Shown: positions 5,931-7,206 of the stretch, one piece after another
Numbering within the stretch: position 1 is the stretch's first letter
Layout: each line of letters begins with the position of its first letter
Source: Micromonosporaceae bacterium
GTDB taxonomy: Bacteria > Actinomycetota > Actinomycetes > Mycobacteriales > Micromonosporaceae
DNA: 7,206 bases
Reading direction: 5' to 3'
Assembly: GCA_019689695.1 (NCBI GenBank)
Contig: JADGHA010000212.1
Coordinates: forward strand, 1-7,206
The notes under the pieces: generated by a model
The model's input: the letters and a program-made list of their open reading frames with translations, nothing else
What the model was told of the DNA's origin: nothing
The model's database searches: none
Position numbers and translations under genes: made by a program

Positions 5931-6119
5931 TCACGCCGAGACGCCGTCGACCTGGAGCGTCTGCACCGATGCCGCGGCGAACGGCACCCGGACGGTCTTG
6001 CCGGTCACCCGGATGTCGAGCCGTTGCGTGTACCGGTCGCTGCCCGCGGGGACCGTGGACCAGCGCGGCACGACGCCGCCGGAGCCGCCGGTGACCTGGA
6101 GGTCGATACGTCGTCCGTC
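5931..6119 (-). pseudogene. Start-less C-terminal remnant of a secreted beta-sandwich protein, possibly a glycoside hydrolase
   Basis: On the - strand a frame of 61 codons (first codon at 6116) runs to a TGA at 5933-5931, with strong G/C preference at third positions in all but the first few codons. The product contains 'RIDLQVTGG', 'VVPRWSTVPAG', 'QRLDIRVTGKTVRVPF' and ends 'AASVQTLQVDGVSA'. The alternating hydrophobic/polar pattern and the 'V-x-T-x-x-V-x-G-V' close look like the last strands of an exported enzyme's C-terminal beta-sandwich. The tail of GH30-type glycosidases is one possible match, from memory only. There is no start codon with a ribosome binding site, and the only internal GTG (in 'GVVP') would give 46 residues. 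The frame becomes ordinary shadow sequence once it enters the 3' end of the MocR gene. I infer a truncated gene whose front was lost when the MocR gene came to lie beside it. An alternative is chance codon bias, which I think less likely. Confidence 0.5.
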
Positions 6120-7206
6120 AATGCCGGCGGCTGGCCGTGCGCAGCACGCGGGCGAGCGCGTCCAGGGCGGCCGGGTAGCTCGCCGGGCCGGGGGTGGCGT
6201 ATCCGACGATGAGACCCTGGTACGCGGCCGGGCCGGGGGTGTGCCAGTGCGGCCGCAGCGACCCGACGGCCAGGCCGTGCGCGGCGGCGCGTCGGACGAG
6301 GTCGTCCTCGTCCGGGCCGGTGCCGGGCAGGCGGACCAGGGCGTGCAGGCCGGCGGCGATGCCGTGCAGCCGCTGCCGGCCCAGGCGTTCGATGAGCAGG
6401 TCGCGCCGGCGCCGGTAGTGCAGCCGGCAGGCGCGGACGTGCCGGTCGTAGGCGTGGCTGCGGATCAGGTCGGCGAGGGTGAGCTGGCCGATGGCCTCGG
6501 TGTGCAGGTCGGTGAGGCGCTTGGCTTCCGCGACCGGCTCGACCAGCCGCTCGGGCAGCACCATCCACGCCAGCCGTAGGGCCGGGCCGAGGGTCTTCGC
6601 GGCGGTGCCGACATAGACCACGTCCTCGGGGGCGATGCCCTGCAGCGCGCCGACCGGCTGGCGGTCGTAGCGGAACTCCCCGTCGTAGTCGTCCTCGACG
6701 ACCAGTCCGCCGGTCGTACTGGCCCATCCGACAGCGGCCCGGCGGCGGGCGGGATGCAGCGTCACCCCGGTCGGGTACTGGTGTGCGGGAGTGAGTACCG
6801 CGGCCCGGGCCGCGGCGAGCTCACCCTGTCCCAGGTGGTCGGTGCGGGCGCCCTCGTCGTCGACGGGCAGCGCGAGCACCGCGGCGCCCGCGTGGCGGAC
6901 CACGTCGCGGTGGAACGGGAGTCCGGGGTCCTCCATCGCGTACGGGCCCGGGACAACTCTGGCGAGCAGGGCGAGCGCCTGTGCGAACCCGGAGCAGATG
7001 AGGATGCGGCCGGGGTCGGCGAGCACGCCGCGGGCGCGGCCGAGGTAGTCCGCCAGCGCGGTGCGCAGCTCGATCCGGCCCTGCGGGTCGCCGTAGTCGA
7101 ATGCCGAGGCCGGCGCCGACGACAGGGCCCGGCGGGTGGCGCGCACCCAGGCATCGACCGGGAAGGTGGCCACGTCCGGACTGCCGGGCCGCAGGTCGTA
7201 GCGGGG
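6118..7206 (-). CDS. MocR-type transcriptional regulator (GntR family with aminotransferase domain), 5' end outside window
   Basis: The frame is open from the right edge to a TGA at 6120-6118, giving 362 residues. They correspond to the fold-type I aminotransferase-like domain of MocR regulators. The segment opens with 'YDLRPGSPDVATFP', the usual domain entry in this family. It also shows 'ILICSGFAQALALL', 'EDPGLPFHRD', 'HQYPTG' (visible residues 142-147), 'EDDYDGEFRYD' (around 171-181) and 'VGTAAKTLGPALRLAW'. Lys204 (codon 6597-6595) is the expected Schiff-base lysine for PLP, and Asp172-Asp173-Tyr174 supply the usual cofactor contacts, so PLP binding is likely. GTG 7173 is internal, since family sequence continues upstream. 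The winged-helix DNA-binding domain (about 100 residues plus linker) lies beyond the edge. A plain aminotransferase is a poor alternative, given the MocR-specific wording. Known MocR proteins control PLP synthesis (PdxR), GABA use or other amino-compound genes; the target here cannot be judged. Confidence 0.88.
   Translation of the reverse strand, partial: PRYDLRPGSPDVATFPVDAWVRATRRALSSAPASAFDYGDPQGRIELRTALADYLGRARGVLADPGRILICSGFAQALALLARVVPGPYAMEDPGLPFHRDVVRHAGAAVLALPVDDEGARTDHLGQGELAAARAAVLTPAHQYPTGVTLHPARRRAAVGWASTTGGLVVEDDYDGEFRYDRQPVGALQGIAPEDVVYVGTAAKTLGPALRLAWMVLPERLVEPVAEAKRLTDLHTEAIGQLTLADLIRSHAYDRHVRACRLHYRRRRDLLIERLGRQRLHGIAAGLHALVRLPGTGPDEDDLVRRAAAHGLAVGSLRPHWHTPGPAAYQGLIVGYATPGPASYPAALDALARVLRTASRRH

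Noticed and set aside
3456..7206. Dehydrogenase as PdxB-like erythronate-4-phosphate dehydrogenase tied to a PdxR-type MocR regulator
   Set aside because: Actinomycetes normally make PLP through PdxS/PdxT, the substrate loop is not PdxB-like as far as I can judge, and the MocR gene is separated by namZ and a gene remnant.

Overview
This is a very GC-rich window with almost exclusively G or C at third codon positions, GTG as well as ATG starts, and strong purine-rich ribosome binding sites. It most likely comes from an actinomycete chromosome (Streptomyces or Micromonosporaceae type). I cannot place it more precisely, and I see no RNA gene, CRISPR array, insertion sequence or phage gene.

Left part, + strand (1-4478): the C-terminal half of a LacI-type regulator, cut by the window edge, is followed by three tightly packed genes. 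These are two FGGY-family sugar kinases from clearly different subfamilies and a D-isomer-specific 2-hydroxyacid dehydrogenase. The two junctions between these three genes are overlaps of 8 bp and 4 bp, so they are probably translationally coupled. The layout is that of a sugar or polyol catabolic operon under a local LacI regulator. Kinase 1 resembles the D-ribulokinase/SePSK-like branch and kinase 2 the L-xylulose/lyxose-kinase-like branch. The dehydrogenase would oxidise or reduce a hydroxyacid or 2-keto acid intermediate. The substrate is not determined by the sequence. No transporter, aldolase or isomerase is visible, so the pathway is incomplete here.

Middle, - strand (4509-5795): a convergent gene for a Tat-exported DUF1343/NamZ-type exo-beta-N-acetylmuramidase (peptidoglycan recycling). 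Its start is best placed at a GTG at 5795 behind a near-perfect Shine-Dalgarno sequence. Upstream lies a clear housekeeping-type promoter (TTGACT, 18 bp, TAAGTT, read on the - strand). It is framed by a perfect 11-bp inverted repeat, one arm of which covers the -10 box. This looks like an operator for an unidentified repressor and is the most distinctive regulatory signal in the window.

Right part, - strand (5931-7206): a 61-codon open frame without a start codon reads as the extreme C-terminus of a secreted beta-sandwich protein, and I call it a gene remnant. It begins essentially at the stop codon of a MocR-type (GntR/aminotransferase) regulator that runs off the right edge. That arrangement suggests an old deletion or insertion joined the regulator to the tail of another gene.

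The only stretch over 300 bases without an intact gene is 5796-6117. It holds the namZ leader, promoter and inverted repeat, and the gene remnant.
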